DNA of 64,000 nt from an uncultured Poribacteria bacterium (GTDB taxonomy: Bacteria; Poribacteria; WGA-4E; WGA-3G). The translations under genes were made by a program, and so were the position numbers. Positions 1 to 7,407 of the stretch are shown here, piece by piece; within the stretch, counting starts at the first letter, position 1, and the number at the start of each line of letters is the position of its first letter. The notes below the pieces were generated by a model. The model did not search any database. It was not told where the DNA came from and worked only from the letters and a program-made list of their open reading frames with translations. Where the stretch lies: NCBI GenBank assembly GCA_958295855.1, contig OY282383.1, positions 3,452,481 to 3,516,480 of the forward strand. Direction: 5' to 3'.

Positions 1-656
1 AAAAGTCCTGTGGCTGCAACGTTGCCAGGCCGCGCGCCTATCCAGATTGGCGATTTACTTGTATCCAGCGTTCCACCGCTCGGTTTTTCGCCATCCAATT
101 TCCCATCAATGAACATAAAAACGTTTTTGCCATCATAGATTTTGGCGATATGGTGCCACTCGCCATCGGCAACAATGGTTTTACCGTCAATACGCCCTTC
201 TTTTCCCTTGACATGCCACATAAACACCGGGTAGTCAGCATCGTGAATCCATATATCGAGATGGCGGACATCTTCTGGTTCGGGCCAAACATCTCCATTT
301 CGCCAGACAACGTATTGCCACGAAGCGGCTTCCAACTTAACCCACGCGACAAACGTGTAAGTATCGGCATTGAAAACCTCGTCGTGATCGATGCGGACGT
401 AGCTATCGCCCTTGCCGGCGAATTCTAAGGCACCGCCGAACTTTCCATCGGCAGCCCACTTCAAGGTGCCTTTGATTTCGCCGTCGTTTCCGCTGACTAT
501 GTCCTTGACTACCTTGCCACCGTTTTCCTCAAAGAGCCAGGCACTCGCTAAACCGAGTTTCGCAGCATGGACAGAAACATCAAATCCCATCATAGGGATT
601 AACAGACTCAAAATGACTGTGAAAGCCTGCACTCGGCAGGCGGAAAATACTCTCAT
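1..656 (-). CDS. LamG/concanavalin-like exported protein (C-terminus outside window)
   Basis: Read on the minus strand from an ATG at 656, preceded by a clear AGGAGG ribosome site (663-668) that overlaps the stop codon of the upstream enolase-superfamily gene. The protein starts with a signal peptide (MRVFSACRVQAF then a hydrophobic stretch ending near VHAAKLG). It continues with LamG-type hallmarks: a WLFEENGG segment, a KFGGALEF strand, SYVRIDH and later IWIGARPG-like strands. LamG domains are jelly-roll folds that usually bind carbohydrate or mediate adhesion outside the cell. The gene runs off the left edge, so only about 218 residues are visible. It resembles the complete LamG protein at 19658-20464 in layout. 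Substrate and exact role are not visible. The 11-bp spacing to the enolase-superfamily gene suggests one transcript. Confidence 0.8.
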   Translation of the reverse strand, partial: MRVFSACRVQAFTVILSLLIPMMGFDVSVHAAKLGLASAWLFEENGGKVVKDIVSGNDGEIKGTLKWAADGKFGGALEFAGKGDSYVRIDHDEVFNADTYTFVAWVKLEAASWQYVVWRNGDVWPEPEDVRHLDIWIHDADYPVFMWHVKGKEGRIDGKTIVADGEWHHIAKIYDGKNVFMFIDGKLDGEKPSGGTLDTSKSPIWIGARPGNVAATGL

Positions 657-667
657 CTTGTTCCTCC

Positions 668-1672
668 TTAGACGCGACAATTATCAAGCGCGTCCTCATT
701 CAATTCAACGCCTAACCCCGGTGTCGTTGGTACAGGTGCGTATCCGTCAACAAGCGGGATCGTGGATGGCGTGACAAGGTCAAAGGCACGCAAGGCGTTT
801 AGGGTAATCGCTGGCATCGTAGCATTCCGCATCACTGCAGCGAGATGCATAACATAGCAGGTTGTAATACCGAGCCCGACAATCTGTATCCAGACAGGGA
901 GATGCGCAGCCTCTGAAATGGTTGCCTCCCGTTTTGCATTGGCGGCGCGTGAGTCTGGGTAAGCAATAATAAACGAATCGTTCATCTTTGCCCGAATTGC
1001 TTCAATCGGATCCGGCGTTCCGAAGTGAATAGATAGTGGCATTTCAGTCTGCCGCTTGATTTCTTGGTATCCCGCGATATCCGCTTGCGGTATCGGCGTT
1101 TCAAACGACTCTATATTGTAATCTTGAAGTTGGCGTGCAATTTCAAGCGTGCGTGCCGGCGTCTCAAAGGAGTCATTTGCATCCACGCGCAGCTGATAAT
1201 CAGCAGGCACCGCTTCCGTAATTGCCTCAACCTGTTCAAGCACCTCAAACCAGGGGCGCGCTTTAATTTTGTGGAGCCGGTAGCCGAGTGCATAAGCGTG
1301 TCGTGCCTCTGCTGCCCAGGCATCCGGGTTCATATCAATAGACCAGTATCCGAACGACGTTTTTTCATGAACCTTCTCACCTAACAGTTGATGCACCGGT
1401 ACGCCAAGTGCCTTACCGATGATGTCGTAAAAGGCTTGCTGAAGGGGTGTCGGTGCCCAGCCGTTCATAAACGCGAACGGATTCCTACCGATATATTGCT
1501 GAACGACATCGTCCGATTGGCACGCGCCATCGCCAATCCCGAGCAGCCCAGCATCGGTGTGCACCTTGTAAACATAGTCGATCTGATAAAGATTGCGGCG
1601 CGTCATCAATTCGTCAATGCCTTCATGATACGGCACTTTCACCTTGATAACGTCAATTTGGGTAATCTTCAT
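668..1672 (-). CDS. Enolase superfamily (mandelate racemase/muconate lactonizing type) protein
   Basis: 334 residues, typical length for the family. The N-terminal capping domain starts MKITQIDVIKVKVPYHEG. The barrel carries a K-x-K motif (HKIKARP) expected to supply the base lysine, the first metal aspartate in LRVDAND and the second metal acid in ESFETPIPQ. The place where most members show a third D/E reads LSIHFGTPD, and the C-terminal part has IAYPDSR and a VMHLAAV segment, so the metal site or acid-base set is not textbook. Members abstract a proton alpha to a carboxylate, often of sugar acids. The substrate cannot be told from sequence. The gene is upstream of, and probably co-transcribed with, the LamG gene. 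No strong ribosome site precedes the ATG at 1672, so the start is the longest-ORF choice. Confidence 0.85.
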   Translation of the reverse strand: MKITQIDVIKVKVPYHEGIDELMTRRNLYQIDYVYKVHTDAGLLGIGDGACQSDDVVQQYIGRNPFAFMNGWAPTPLQQAFYDIIGKALGVPVHQLLGEKVHEKTSFGYWSIDMNPDAWAAEARHAYALGYRLHKIKARPWFEVLEQVEAITEAVPADYQLRVDANDSFETPARTLEIARQLQDYNIESFETPIPQADIAGYQEIKRQTEMPLSIHFGTPDPIEAIRAKMNDSFIIAYPDSRAANAKREATISEAAHLPVWIQIVGLGITTCYVMHLAAVMRNATMPAITLNALRAFDLVTPSTIPLVDGYAPVPTTPGLGVELNEDALDNCRV

Positions 1673-1801
1673 AAGTCAGTGTCCTCGCGTCTTCGTGTCT
1701 TCTTGTAGGTACATGTCAGAAATCAAAAAGTTGTTCGCTAGTCACTCACAACGTGGTTGCTAAGCTCGCCTACAAAAAGAGTTCACCGTTTCGGCGTTGA
1801 A

Positions 1802-2287
1802 TTACTCATCCCGCCGGATCCAACTCACCACGTCTTCTGCCTCGCCAGTGCCGCCTTCAAACCCATCATTGCCAAATGAGATGAGGTCGTACCCGTACCG
1901 GTCATGCGTGCCGGGACGGATATAAATGTACGGATTGCCCCAGGGGTCCTTCGTAATGGGGATTTGAATGTAGGGCCCTAACCACTGCACAGGCACTGGT
2001 GGCTCCTCAGGTTTCTCCCACAGTGCTTTTAGGCCTTGTTCTGTTGAGGGATAATCGCCGTTGTCTTTCGCGTATCTATCTAGTGCAATACCGAGCGTTT
2101 CAATTTCCTCAGCAGCTTGTGCTTGTAAAGCGCGGCCTGCTTGTCCAAGCAACCGGGGTGCCAAAAGGACCGCGGCAATAATTCCAAGCACGATAACGCC
2201 TACTAAAATCTGTATGGATGTTAGTCCTGATTGATTTCGCAGTATAGGAAACTTGCGAGATGCGCCTTTAATATCAATGGGTTTCAC
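1802..2287 (-). CDS. gspG: Type II secretion major pseudopilin GspG-like protein
   Basis: 161 residues. It has an N-terminal prepilin-type leader ending NQSG, followed by a hydrophobic helix (LTSIQILVGVIVLGIIAAV), then the GspG body with YAKDNGDYPSTEQGL, KDPWGNPYIY and YDLISFGNDG, and the C-terminal calcium-loop-like region GGTGEAEDVVSW. These are hallmarks of the major pseudopilin of type II secretion, a periplasmic pseudopilus built on the inner membrane. The start is a GTG at 2287 with GGAGG about 7 bases upstream. The usual glutamate at mature position 5 is glutamine, and the first mature residue is leucine rather than phenylalanine or methionine. No other Gsp genes are nearby, so it is an orphan or dispersed pseudopilin. 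A sigma-70-type promoter lies at 2321-2349. Confidence 0.88.
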   Translation of the reverse strand: MKPIDIKGASRKFPILRNQSGLTSIQILVGVIVLGIIAAVLLAPRLLGQAGRALQAQAAEEIETLGIALDRYAKDNGDYPSTEQGLKALWEKPEEPPVPVQWLGPYIQIPITKDPWGNPYIYIRPGTHDRYGYDLISFGNDGFEGGTGEAEDVVSWIRRDE

Positions 2288-2320
2288 ATAAAACCTCCGC
2301 TTTTTTAATCAGGATTAAAA

Positions 2321-2349
2321 AGTGTATCATAGATTCCCAATTGTGTCAA
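2321..2349 (-). promoter_or_regulatory. Sigma-70-type promoter for the GspG-like gene
   Basis: On the minus strand, TTGACA (2344-2349), a 17-base spacer and TACACT (2321-2326) lie about 30 bases upstream of the GTG start. The -35 is perfect and the -10 is fair. Confidence 0.55.
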
Positions 2350-2445
2350 CTTTTTTGCCAACGACAGCAGAGACATTCCGTTTTTGGCTTTCTGTCGTTT
2401 CTCTGATGGGAGAACAGAATACCTCTGGACAGGATGAAACTTAAC

Positions 2446-2474
2446 TTGACACAGTCTGCTGAGCTCCATATAAT
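2446..2474 (+). promoter_or_regulatory. Consensus sigma-70-type promoter for the Tm-1-like gene
   Basis: TTGACA (2446-2451), exactly 17 bases, TATAAT (2469-2474): a perfect match to the bacterial housekeeping consensus. The predicted start is near 2481, about 34 bases before the gene start, with a ribosome site between. It is divergent from the promoter at 2321-2349. Confidence 0.75.
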
Positions 2475-2514
2475 AATCAACACAGTTCAACAGATATAGA
2501 GGAGGAATCCGTCA

Positions 2515-3765
2515 ATGGCGGATTTAACAGCAAGTTTTGACTTGCAAGCTGCGTCAAAAAGGGTTTGCATTGTTGGAACAATGGATACCAAAGGGGTAGA
2601 ATTTGCCTTCATCAAGGCACAGATAGAATCAGCTGGGGTTTCAACGTGCGTTATCAATACAGGTATCTTGGGGGATGCCCAGTTAGCTCCCGATGTTTCT
2701 GCGGATGAAGTTGCACAGGCTGGCGGTTCGTCGCTCCAGGCTTTGCGAGACGAAGGCGACCGGGGCAATAGCGTTGCGGTGATGGCACAGGGAGCCGCCG
2801 CGCTAGTTGCTGAGAAACACGCCGCAGGCGAAGTTGATGGGATAATCTCACTCGGTGGTTCCGCGGGAACTACCATCGGGACGACAGCGATGCAGGCTGT
2901 TCCTGTCGGCGTTCCGAAAATCATGGTGTCAACGCTTGCATCGGGTGATACGAGCCCCTATGTGCAGTCCAAAGACATAAGTATGATGTACTCTGTTGTT
3001 GATATCGCCGGCATCAATCGCTTGTCACGACAGATTCTCGCCAACGCTGCTGGTGCCATCGTCGGTATGGTGAACGCAGAGGTGCCGGCGGCTACAGCAG
3101 ATAAACCGTTAATCGCTGCGACAATGTTCGGAGTAACAACTCCCTGTGTCACAAAAGCGCGAGAAATCCTTGAAGAGGCTGGCTATGAGGTGCTCGTATT
3201 TCATGCAACCGGCACCGGCGGGCAAGCCATGGAAGACCTTGTTAAAGGTGGATTCCTTGCCGGGGTGTTAGACGTGACGACGACAGAGCTCGCTGACGAA
3301 TTGGTGGGCGGCGTTCTGAGTGCCGGGCCCGACCGGTTGGAAGCCGCAGGACAAGCCGGGCTGCCCCAAGTTATCGCGCCAGGTGCCTTGGATATGGTGA
3401 ACTTCGGCCCCCCTGACACGGTGCCAGAGAAGTTCAGCGACCGGCAGTTCTATCAGCATAATCCGACAGTGACGCTGATGCGGACGACTGCCGAAGAAAT
3501 GGCCGAGTTAGGCAGGATTATGGCACGCAAACTCAGTGAGGCCCAAGGGCCAACAACGGTCATCGTTCCCATACAGGGAGTATCGGCGATTGATAAAACG
3601 GGCCAACCCTTTGATTCTCCTGAAGCACGCGCTGCGTGGCGCGAGAATCTGAAGGCACACATCGGTGACAATGTCACGCTCATTGAGATGGACGCTCACA
3701 TTAATGATGACGAGTTTTCAACCAAACTGGCAGAAACGTTGTTGGAGATGAGTGCTAGACGCTGA
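2515..3765 (+). CDS. Tm-1-like ATP-binding domain protein (UPF0261 family)
   Basis: 416 residues, the full length usual for the family. The N-terminal half contains VCIVGTMDTKG, DGIISLGGSAGTTIGTTAM and SGDTSPYVQSKDISMMYSVVDIAGINRLSR. The C-terminal half contains MFGVTTPCV, EVLVFHATGTGGQAMEDL, DVTTTELADELVGGVLSAGPDRLEAA and a late IVPIQGVSAID. This two-domain layout is that of UPF0261 proteins, related to tomato Tm-1, whose N-terminal domain binds ATP. The cellular role in bacteria is unknown, though members often sit with sugar or aromatic catabolic genes. The start ATG has AGAGGAGGAATC upstream, and a perfect sigma-70 promoter precedes it. Confidence 0.92.
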   Translation: MADLTASFDLQAASKRVCIVGTMDTKGVEFAFIKAQIESAGVSTCVINTGILGDAQLAPDVSADEVAQAGGSSLQALRDEGDRGNSVAVMAQGAAALVAEKHAAGEVDGIISLGGSAGTTIGTTAMQAVPVGVPKIMVSTLASGDTSPYVQSKDISMMYSVVDIAGINRLSRQILANAAGAIVGMVNAEVPAATADKPLIAATMFGVTTPCVTKAREILEEAGYEVLVFHATGTGGQAMEDLVKGGFLAGVLDVTTTELADELVGGVLSAGPDRLEAAGQAGLPQVIAPGALDMVNFGPPDTVPEKFSDRQFYQHNPTVTLMRTTAEEMAELGRIMARKLSEAQGPTTVIVPIQGVSAIDKTGQPFDSPEARAAWRENLKAHIGDNVTLIEMDAHINDDEFSTKLAETLLEMSARR

Positions 3766-3800
3766 AAATCCGAGTAAATCGGTATAACTATCGTTTTGAC

Positions 3801-3829
3801 TTGACAAAGCGAACTAAATGTGGTATGAT
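3801..3829 (+). promoter_or_regulatory. Promoter for a leaderless IS607 recombinase transcript
   Basis: TTGACA (3801-3806), 17-base spacer, TATGAT (3824-3829). The ATG of the recombinase fragment begins at 3836, where transcription itself should start, and there is no room for a ribosome site. The message is therefore predicted to be leaderless. Confidence 0.6.
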
Positions 3830-3835
3830 GTAGGT

Positions 3836-4479
3836 ATGAATCACCTAATGTCACCACAAAAGGCTGCGCAGGTGTTGGATATTTCCATCGAGCACCTTCG
3901 CAGGATGGAAGCCCGCGGCGAAATCGACTGCGTGCGCACTGGAGGCGGTCATCGGCTTTAGGTATTTACCCCGCTTTGCGGGGAAACCGATACCACTACG
4001 ATGTCCATAAGTTTGTTGATGCTCAACGTCAACCAGACATTTCTACCATTTGCTACTGTCGAGTCAGAGGAAAAGCGCAGGCGGACGCCCTCGCCGCGCA
4101 AGTCGCCTACATGCAAGAAAGGTACCCTGAAGCGGAGATTATCCAAGACTTCGGCAGTGGCATCAACTTCAAGCGAAAAGGACTCCAGAGGATATTGGAC
4201 AGAGTCCTGTGCGGCGATAAACTCCGAGTTGTGGTCGCCCATCGGGATAGACTCGCCCGCTTCGGCAGCGAAGTCTTTCGATATCTTATCGAGCAAAACG
4301 GTGGAGAAGTCGTGGTTCTCAACCAAACTCCTCACAGTCCCGAACAGGAACTTACTTCCGATTTGTTGGAGATTCTCCACGTCTTTTCCTCACGGCTGTA
4401 TGGACTCCGACGCTACCGTGACGAAATCAAAGAAGATACAAATCTTACCCACAACGCCACAGAGAGCGATACTCCGTAG
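3836..4479 (+). pseudogene. tnpA: IS607-family serine recombinase TnpA, disrupted
   Basis: The first part (3836-3961) reads as a MerR-like helix-turn-helix, SPQKAAQVLDISIEHLRRME ending TGGGHRL, then a TAG stop. The second part, in another frame from about 3976, resumes with RYHYDVHKF and the recombinase domain: ICYCRVRGKAQADALAAQ, VVAHRDRLARFGSEVF, VVVLNQ, DLLEILHVFSSRLYGLRRYR. Between the two lies a piece of about 32 bases carrying a GC-rich palindrome, which adds the stop and shifts the frame. In addition, the catalytic serine of the Y-x-R-V-S motif is arginine (codon aga). Two independent lesions make this transposase inactive. The C-terminal end overlaps tnpB. The C-terminal fragment could still be made from a TTG at 3976. 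Confidence 0.85.
3960..3988. repeat. Short palindromic insert inside tnpA
   Basis: The core CCCCGCTTTGCGGGG, with the preceding AGGTATTTA, matches the centre of the longer repeats at 23839-23945 and 43882-43985. Here only the core is present. It sits exactly where IS607 recombinases normally read GGHRRY without interruption. Confidence 0.7.
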
Positions 4480-5551
4480 GTGGGAAGGTATCTCACGTTA
4501 CGTCTACAACGAGGCGGTGAAGCAGTTTAACAAAGGACGCAAGGTGTATGCGCCCGATTTGCTAAAAACATTACCTGAGTGGACATCGAATTGTCCCCGA
4601 CATATCCGTGTCGGTGCAGTGATGGATGCACAGAAAGCGATGACTGCCGCACGGCGAAAGTGGAAGGAAACAGGTGCACCGCAACGCGTAAAGTTCCGCA
4701 GGAAGAAGAATACCACGAAGTCGTTTTACTTGTGTGCGCAGTTCATCAAATCTCATGGTTTCTATGTCAGGTTTCTTGGTGACATGAAGATGACAGAGCC
4801 ACTGCCTGCTAAGCCACAAGGCCGTGGTAAGAAAGCCGACAGAGACCATGAAAACGAAGTTAAAGATGGCCGTGTGCTGTTTGAGAATGGCCGGTTTTAC
4901 ATGTGCGTCGCCTACAAGGATAAAATCAAACCGCGAGACTCAAGCGGAAATATCGTAGCTCTTGACCCGGGCGTTCGTACGTTTATGACATTGTTTTCAG
5001 AAGGCACATTCGGTTGGCTTGGACATCATGCAATTAATCGTATCCAGAGGCTCTGCCAACATGCAGATAACCTCTATTCCCGCGCAACGCAGGTGAAACG
5101 TCCGCTACGGCGTACCCTGCGACAATGTGCACAGAAGATTCAAGTAAAAATCCAAAATCTTGTGATGGAACTACACAAGAAAGTCGCACACTTCCTCGTC
5201 ACAAACTTTGACATCATCCTGCTACCCACTTTTGAAACGAAGCAGATGATTAAGCGTGGCGCGCGGAAGCTCCGAAAGAAGTCTGTCCGTCAGATGTTGA
5301 CGCTGTCGCATTACCAGTTCAAGATGTTCCTGAAGCAGAAGGCATTGGAATATGGTGTGGTAGTGATAGATGCGAACGAGGCATATACGTCGAAGACGGT
5401 CTCATGGACAGGCGAACTCATCGAGAACCTCGGCGGTGCGAAGACGATATCCGATGCAGACGGTAATCGGTGTGACAGAGATTTGAACGGCGCACGTGGT
5501 ATTTTCATATCGGAATTGTCACGTGCTTTGAGGGTTCCTCCAGCGAGATAA
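4400..5551 (+). CDS. tnpB: TnpB-family RNA-guided nuclease (IS607-associated)
   Basis: 383 residues from the ATG at 4400, overlapping the end of tnpA by 80 bases as in IS607 elements. An in-frame extension back to 4001 exists but only shadows tnpA. The RuvC-like catalytic acids are all visible: VALDPGVRTF (first aspartate), LLPTFETKQM (glutamate) and CDRDLNGARGI (last aspartate). The N-terminal WED/REC-like part includes RRWEGISRYVYNEAVKQFNKG. The zinc-finger region between the second and third acids, normally with two CxxC pairs, reads YTSKTVSWTGELIENLGG and has lost most cysteines. TnpB proteins are guided by an RNA from the 3-prime end of their own element and cut DNA at the donor site, favouring element retention. 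An open tnpB beside a dead tnpA fits that role. Confidence 0.88.
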   Translation: MDSDATVTKSKKIQILPTTPQRAILRRWEGISRYVYNEAVKQFNKGRKVYAPDLLKTLPEWTSNCPRHIRVGAVMDAQKAMTAARRKWKETGAPQRVKFRRKKNTTKSFYLCAQFIKSHGFYVRFLGDMKMTEPLPAKPQGRGKKADRDHENEVKDGRVLFENGRFYMCVAYKDKIKPRDSSGNIVALDPGVRTFMTLFSEGTFGWLGHHAINRIQRLCQHADNLYSRATQVKRPLRRTLRQCAQKIQVKIQNLVMELHKKVAHFLVTNFDIILLPTFETKQMIKRGARKLRKKSVRQMLTLSHYQFKMFLKQKALEYGVVVIDANEAYTSKTVSWTGELIENLGGAKTISDADGNRCDRDLNGARGIFISELSRALRVPPAR

Positions 5552-5571
5552 TCGCTGCAAACCACACGGTC

Positions 5572-5599
5572 GAGATGGTAACGCAATAGACGTTATCTC
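5572..5599 (+). ncRNA. 3-prime hairpin of the tnpB element, possible part of the guide (omega/re) RNA
   Basis: Just past the tnpB stop, GAGATGGTAACG pairs with CGTTATCTC around a 7-base loop, with two bulged Gs. Guide RNAs of TnpB overlap the 3-prime end of tnpB and run to the element end, so a structured piece here is expected. Both ends of the RNA and the guide segment are unknown. Confidence 0.3.
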
Positions 5600-5773
5600 T
5601 GCTCTTGTCTCGATTTGTGTAGGTTCAAAGGAACAGTATAGCGTGAAGAGGATAGGATGAACGCAACCTCTCTTCCTTTGTTGGCGCGAGTGGAAGACTG
5701 GAAGGGTGGATGTTTGAATTTTTAGGCGAATATACCGCTAATTTCAAGATGCACAAACCAATAGAGGCAATAG

Positions 5774-6673
5774 ATGACAAAAACCTACAAAACACTTACA
5801 GAATCGGATGTTACCCATTTCATTGAGAAAGGGCATATCATCTTACGAGACTGCTTTCCACGAGAATTGGCAGAAGAATGGACAGCGTTCGCCTATAAAC
5901 GGCTCGGCTATGAACCAGACGACCCGAGCACTTGGGAAGAGCCTCGCATCCATCTACCGTCCATGAATCGTGTACCGCTCCAGGAGGTTGCGCCGAGGGC
6001 ATGGGATGCTATCAGCGACCTGCTCGGCGGCGAAGAGCGAATTGCGGGTTCGTTGCGCAACTCAACACCCTCATGGGGAGACGGCTTTATTATCAATTTT
6101 TCATTAGGTGCAGAAACACCTTGGCAACCCCCTTCCCCGGAAGTCAGCGGCTGGCATAAAGATGGCGATTTTTTTCGGCACTTCCTAGATAGCCCAGAGC
6201 AGGGGCTCCTCACAATCGTAGTCTGGTCGGATATCTATGCGAAAAGTGGTGGGACGTTTGTCGCGTGCGATTCTGTCCAGCATGTCGCGCAGCGGTTGTA
6301 TGAACACCCAGAAGGGTTGCAACCCGGTGGTTTCGGGCAACTCATTGGGAAGTGCAAGGATTTTGTAGAAATTACCGGGCGAGCGGGAGATGTTGTGCTG
6401 CTGCATCCGTTCATTTTGCATGCGGCTTCACAGAATCCTTCCGGCCGCGCCCGCTTTATTACTAACCCACCTGTCGCTCTCAAGGAGCCGATGAATTTCA
6501 ACCGCGACACTCCGGACGATTTTTCACCGGTGGAGTTGGCAGTCCTTCAGGGATTGGGAAAAAACCGTTTGGATTTCAAACCGACAGCACCGCGGGAGCG
6601 ATTGGTGCCGGAGCGCGTCAAGCGTCAGCAGAAAATGCTGGAAGAGCAGAAAAAACGCCTCGCGAAGGCATAA
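5774..6673 (+). CDS. Phytanoyl-CoA dioxygenase (PhyH) family oxygenase
   Basis: 299 residues, the normal family length. The iron-binding facial triad is visible as HKD in GWHKDGDFF and the distal histidine in VVLLHPFILHAASQNPSGRARF, whose arginine would bind 2-oxoglutarate. The family comprises iron(II)/2-oxoglutarate-dependent oxygenases that hydroxylate small molecules. The substrate is not predictable here. The N-terminal part starts TLTESDVTHFIEKGHIILRD, a usual PhyH opening. The C-terminal tail (VPERVKRQQKMLEEQKKRLAKA) is a short charged helix. It follows the IS607 element and stands alone on the plus strand. A second, distinct PhyH protein is at 44010-44861. Confidence 0.9.
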   Translation: MTKTYKTLTESDVTHFIEKGHIILRDCFPRELAEEWTAFAYKRLGYEPDDPSTWEEPRIHLPSMNRVPLQEVAPRAWDAISDLLGGEERIAGSLRNSTPSWGDGFIINFSLGAETPWQPPSPEVSGWHKDGDFFRHFLDSPEQGLLTIVVWSDIYAKSGGTFVACDSVQHVAQRLYEHPEGLQPGGFGQLIGKCKDFVEITGRAGDVVLLHPFILHAASQNPSGRARFITNPPVALKEPMNFNRDTPDDFSPVELAVLQGLGKNRLDFKPTAPRERLVPERVKRQQKMLEEQKKRLAKA

Positions 6674-6785
6674 GGCGCGGTTGGGAAACCGACGCGCGTG
6701 TTAGGCGATGTCCTTGGTTGTACCCGGAAATCTGCTCAAAAACCAAACCGAAAACGGAATGTCTCTGATTTTCTGGCAAAAACAT

Positions 6786-6814
6786 TTGACAAAAATTGCA
6801 ATTTTGTGTATAAT
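6786..6814 (+). promoter_or_regulatory. Consensus sigma-70-type promoter
   Basis: TTGACA (6786-6791), 17-base spacer, TATAAT (6809-6814): perfect consensus. The start should be near 6821, only about 30 bases before a strong inverted repeat. Confidence 0.75.
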
Positions 6815-6851
6815 TCATGTTGAGGGTAGCACAACTCGCACAACTGCTGCC

Positions 6852-6880
6852 CAAATTTAGCCACGTATGGGCTAAATTTG
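6852..6880 (+). promoter_or_regulatory. Perfect 11-bp inverted repeat in the leader
   Basis: CAAATTTAGCC (6852-6862) and GGCTAAATTTG (6870-6880) are exact reverse complements with a 7-base loop. No T-run follows, so it is not a standard terminator. It may be an operator, an RNA-stability stem or part of a small RNA. Confidence 0.55.
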
Positions 6881-7407
6881 TCTTGGCTTCACATCATCTT
6901 ATGAACGTGACAAGCATGAAGAACAGACACATCAATCCCAATATCGACGAAGCGAATTGTCCCGCGGCCCGATTAGGTGCATCCCGCCCAGAGCGGACTG
7001 CGCGTCACGCCGCTCGGATTCACGCGTTATCTTTTATTTACCATAAGTTAATTACCCCCCCCATATCCAATTTACTATCAGTTAACAATTCGTTACATAT
7101 CCAATCTGGCAGTGTCGGCAATTTCGTTGTCCTGTCTTTGCACCCGCGCGCTGCCTCAGGCGGAAAATGGTTTCGGTCTATTCCCAGGCCGAAGCCTTGG
7201 CTGTTTTTGTTGCATAAGTCATACAAGGAATCAATTTAATCTATTCCCAGATCAAATTGGGTTTTGCCGGATGCGTGTTATTCTTACCACAGCCACGGTT
7301 GCGAACGTTTCCATCGTTACCTTCCCTATTTGTCCAATGTGGCTTCACGATGATGAATGGAGACATTGCTCGCCAACTCCCCAGTGCACACTTAGAGGTT
7401 AGACTAT

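Larger units (their letters stand above)
3801..5600 (+). mobile_element. IS607-type element (tnpA broken, tnpB open); ends not defined
   Basis: A MerR-like helix-turn-helix plus serine-recombinase reading (3836-4479) followed by an overlapping TnpB gene (4400-5551) is the IS607 arrangement. IS607 elements make no long terminal inverted repeats and insert at short GG-type targets, so I cannot fix the ends from this sequence. The span given is promoter to 3-prime hairpin. The element lies between the Tm-1-like gene and a PhyH gene and interrupts no recognisable gene. Confidence 0.7.
6674..7407 (+). other. Long gene-free leader before the sensor kinase
   Basis: 734 bases without a convincing gene. 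It contains a perfect sigma-70 promoter (6786-6814) and a perfect 11-bp stem (6852-6880). The only sizeable open reading frame, 6817-7239, overlaps the stem and lacks a ribosome site. If the promoter drives the kinase, the untranslated leader is close to 590 bases. Confidence 0.5.

Noticed and set aside
2305..2490. 61-residue open reading frame on the minus strand
   Set aside because: It lies across the two divergent promoters and lacks a ribosome site.
4001..4399. 133-residue N-terminal extension of TnpB
   Set aside because: It is a shadow of the recombinase reading frame; TnpB homology starts after the ATG at 4400.
6817..7239. 140-residue open reading frame on the plus strand
   Set aside because: It spans a perfect inverted repeat, has no ribosome site, and its composition (many rare residues, no hydrophobic pattern) does not look like a protein.
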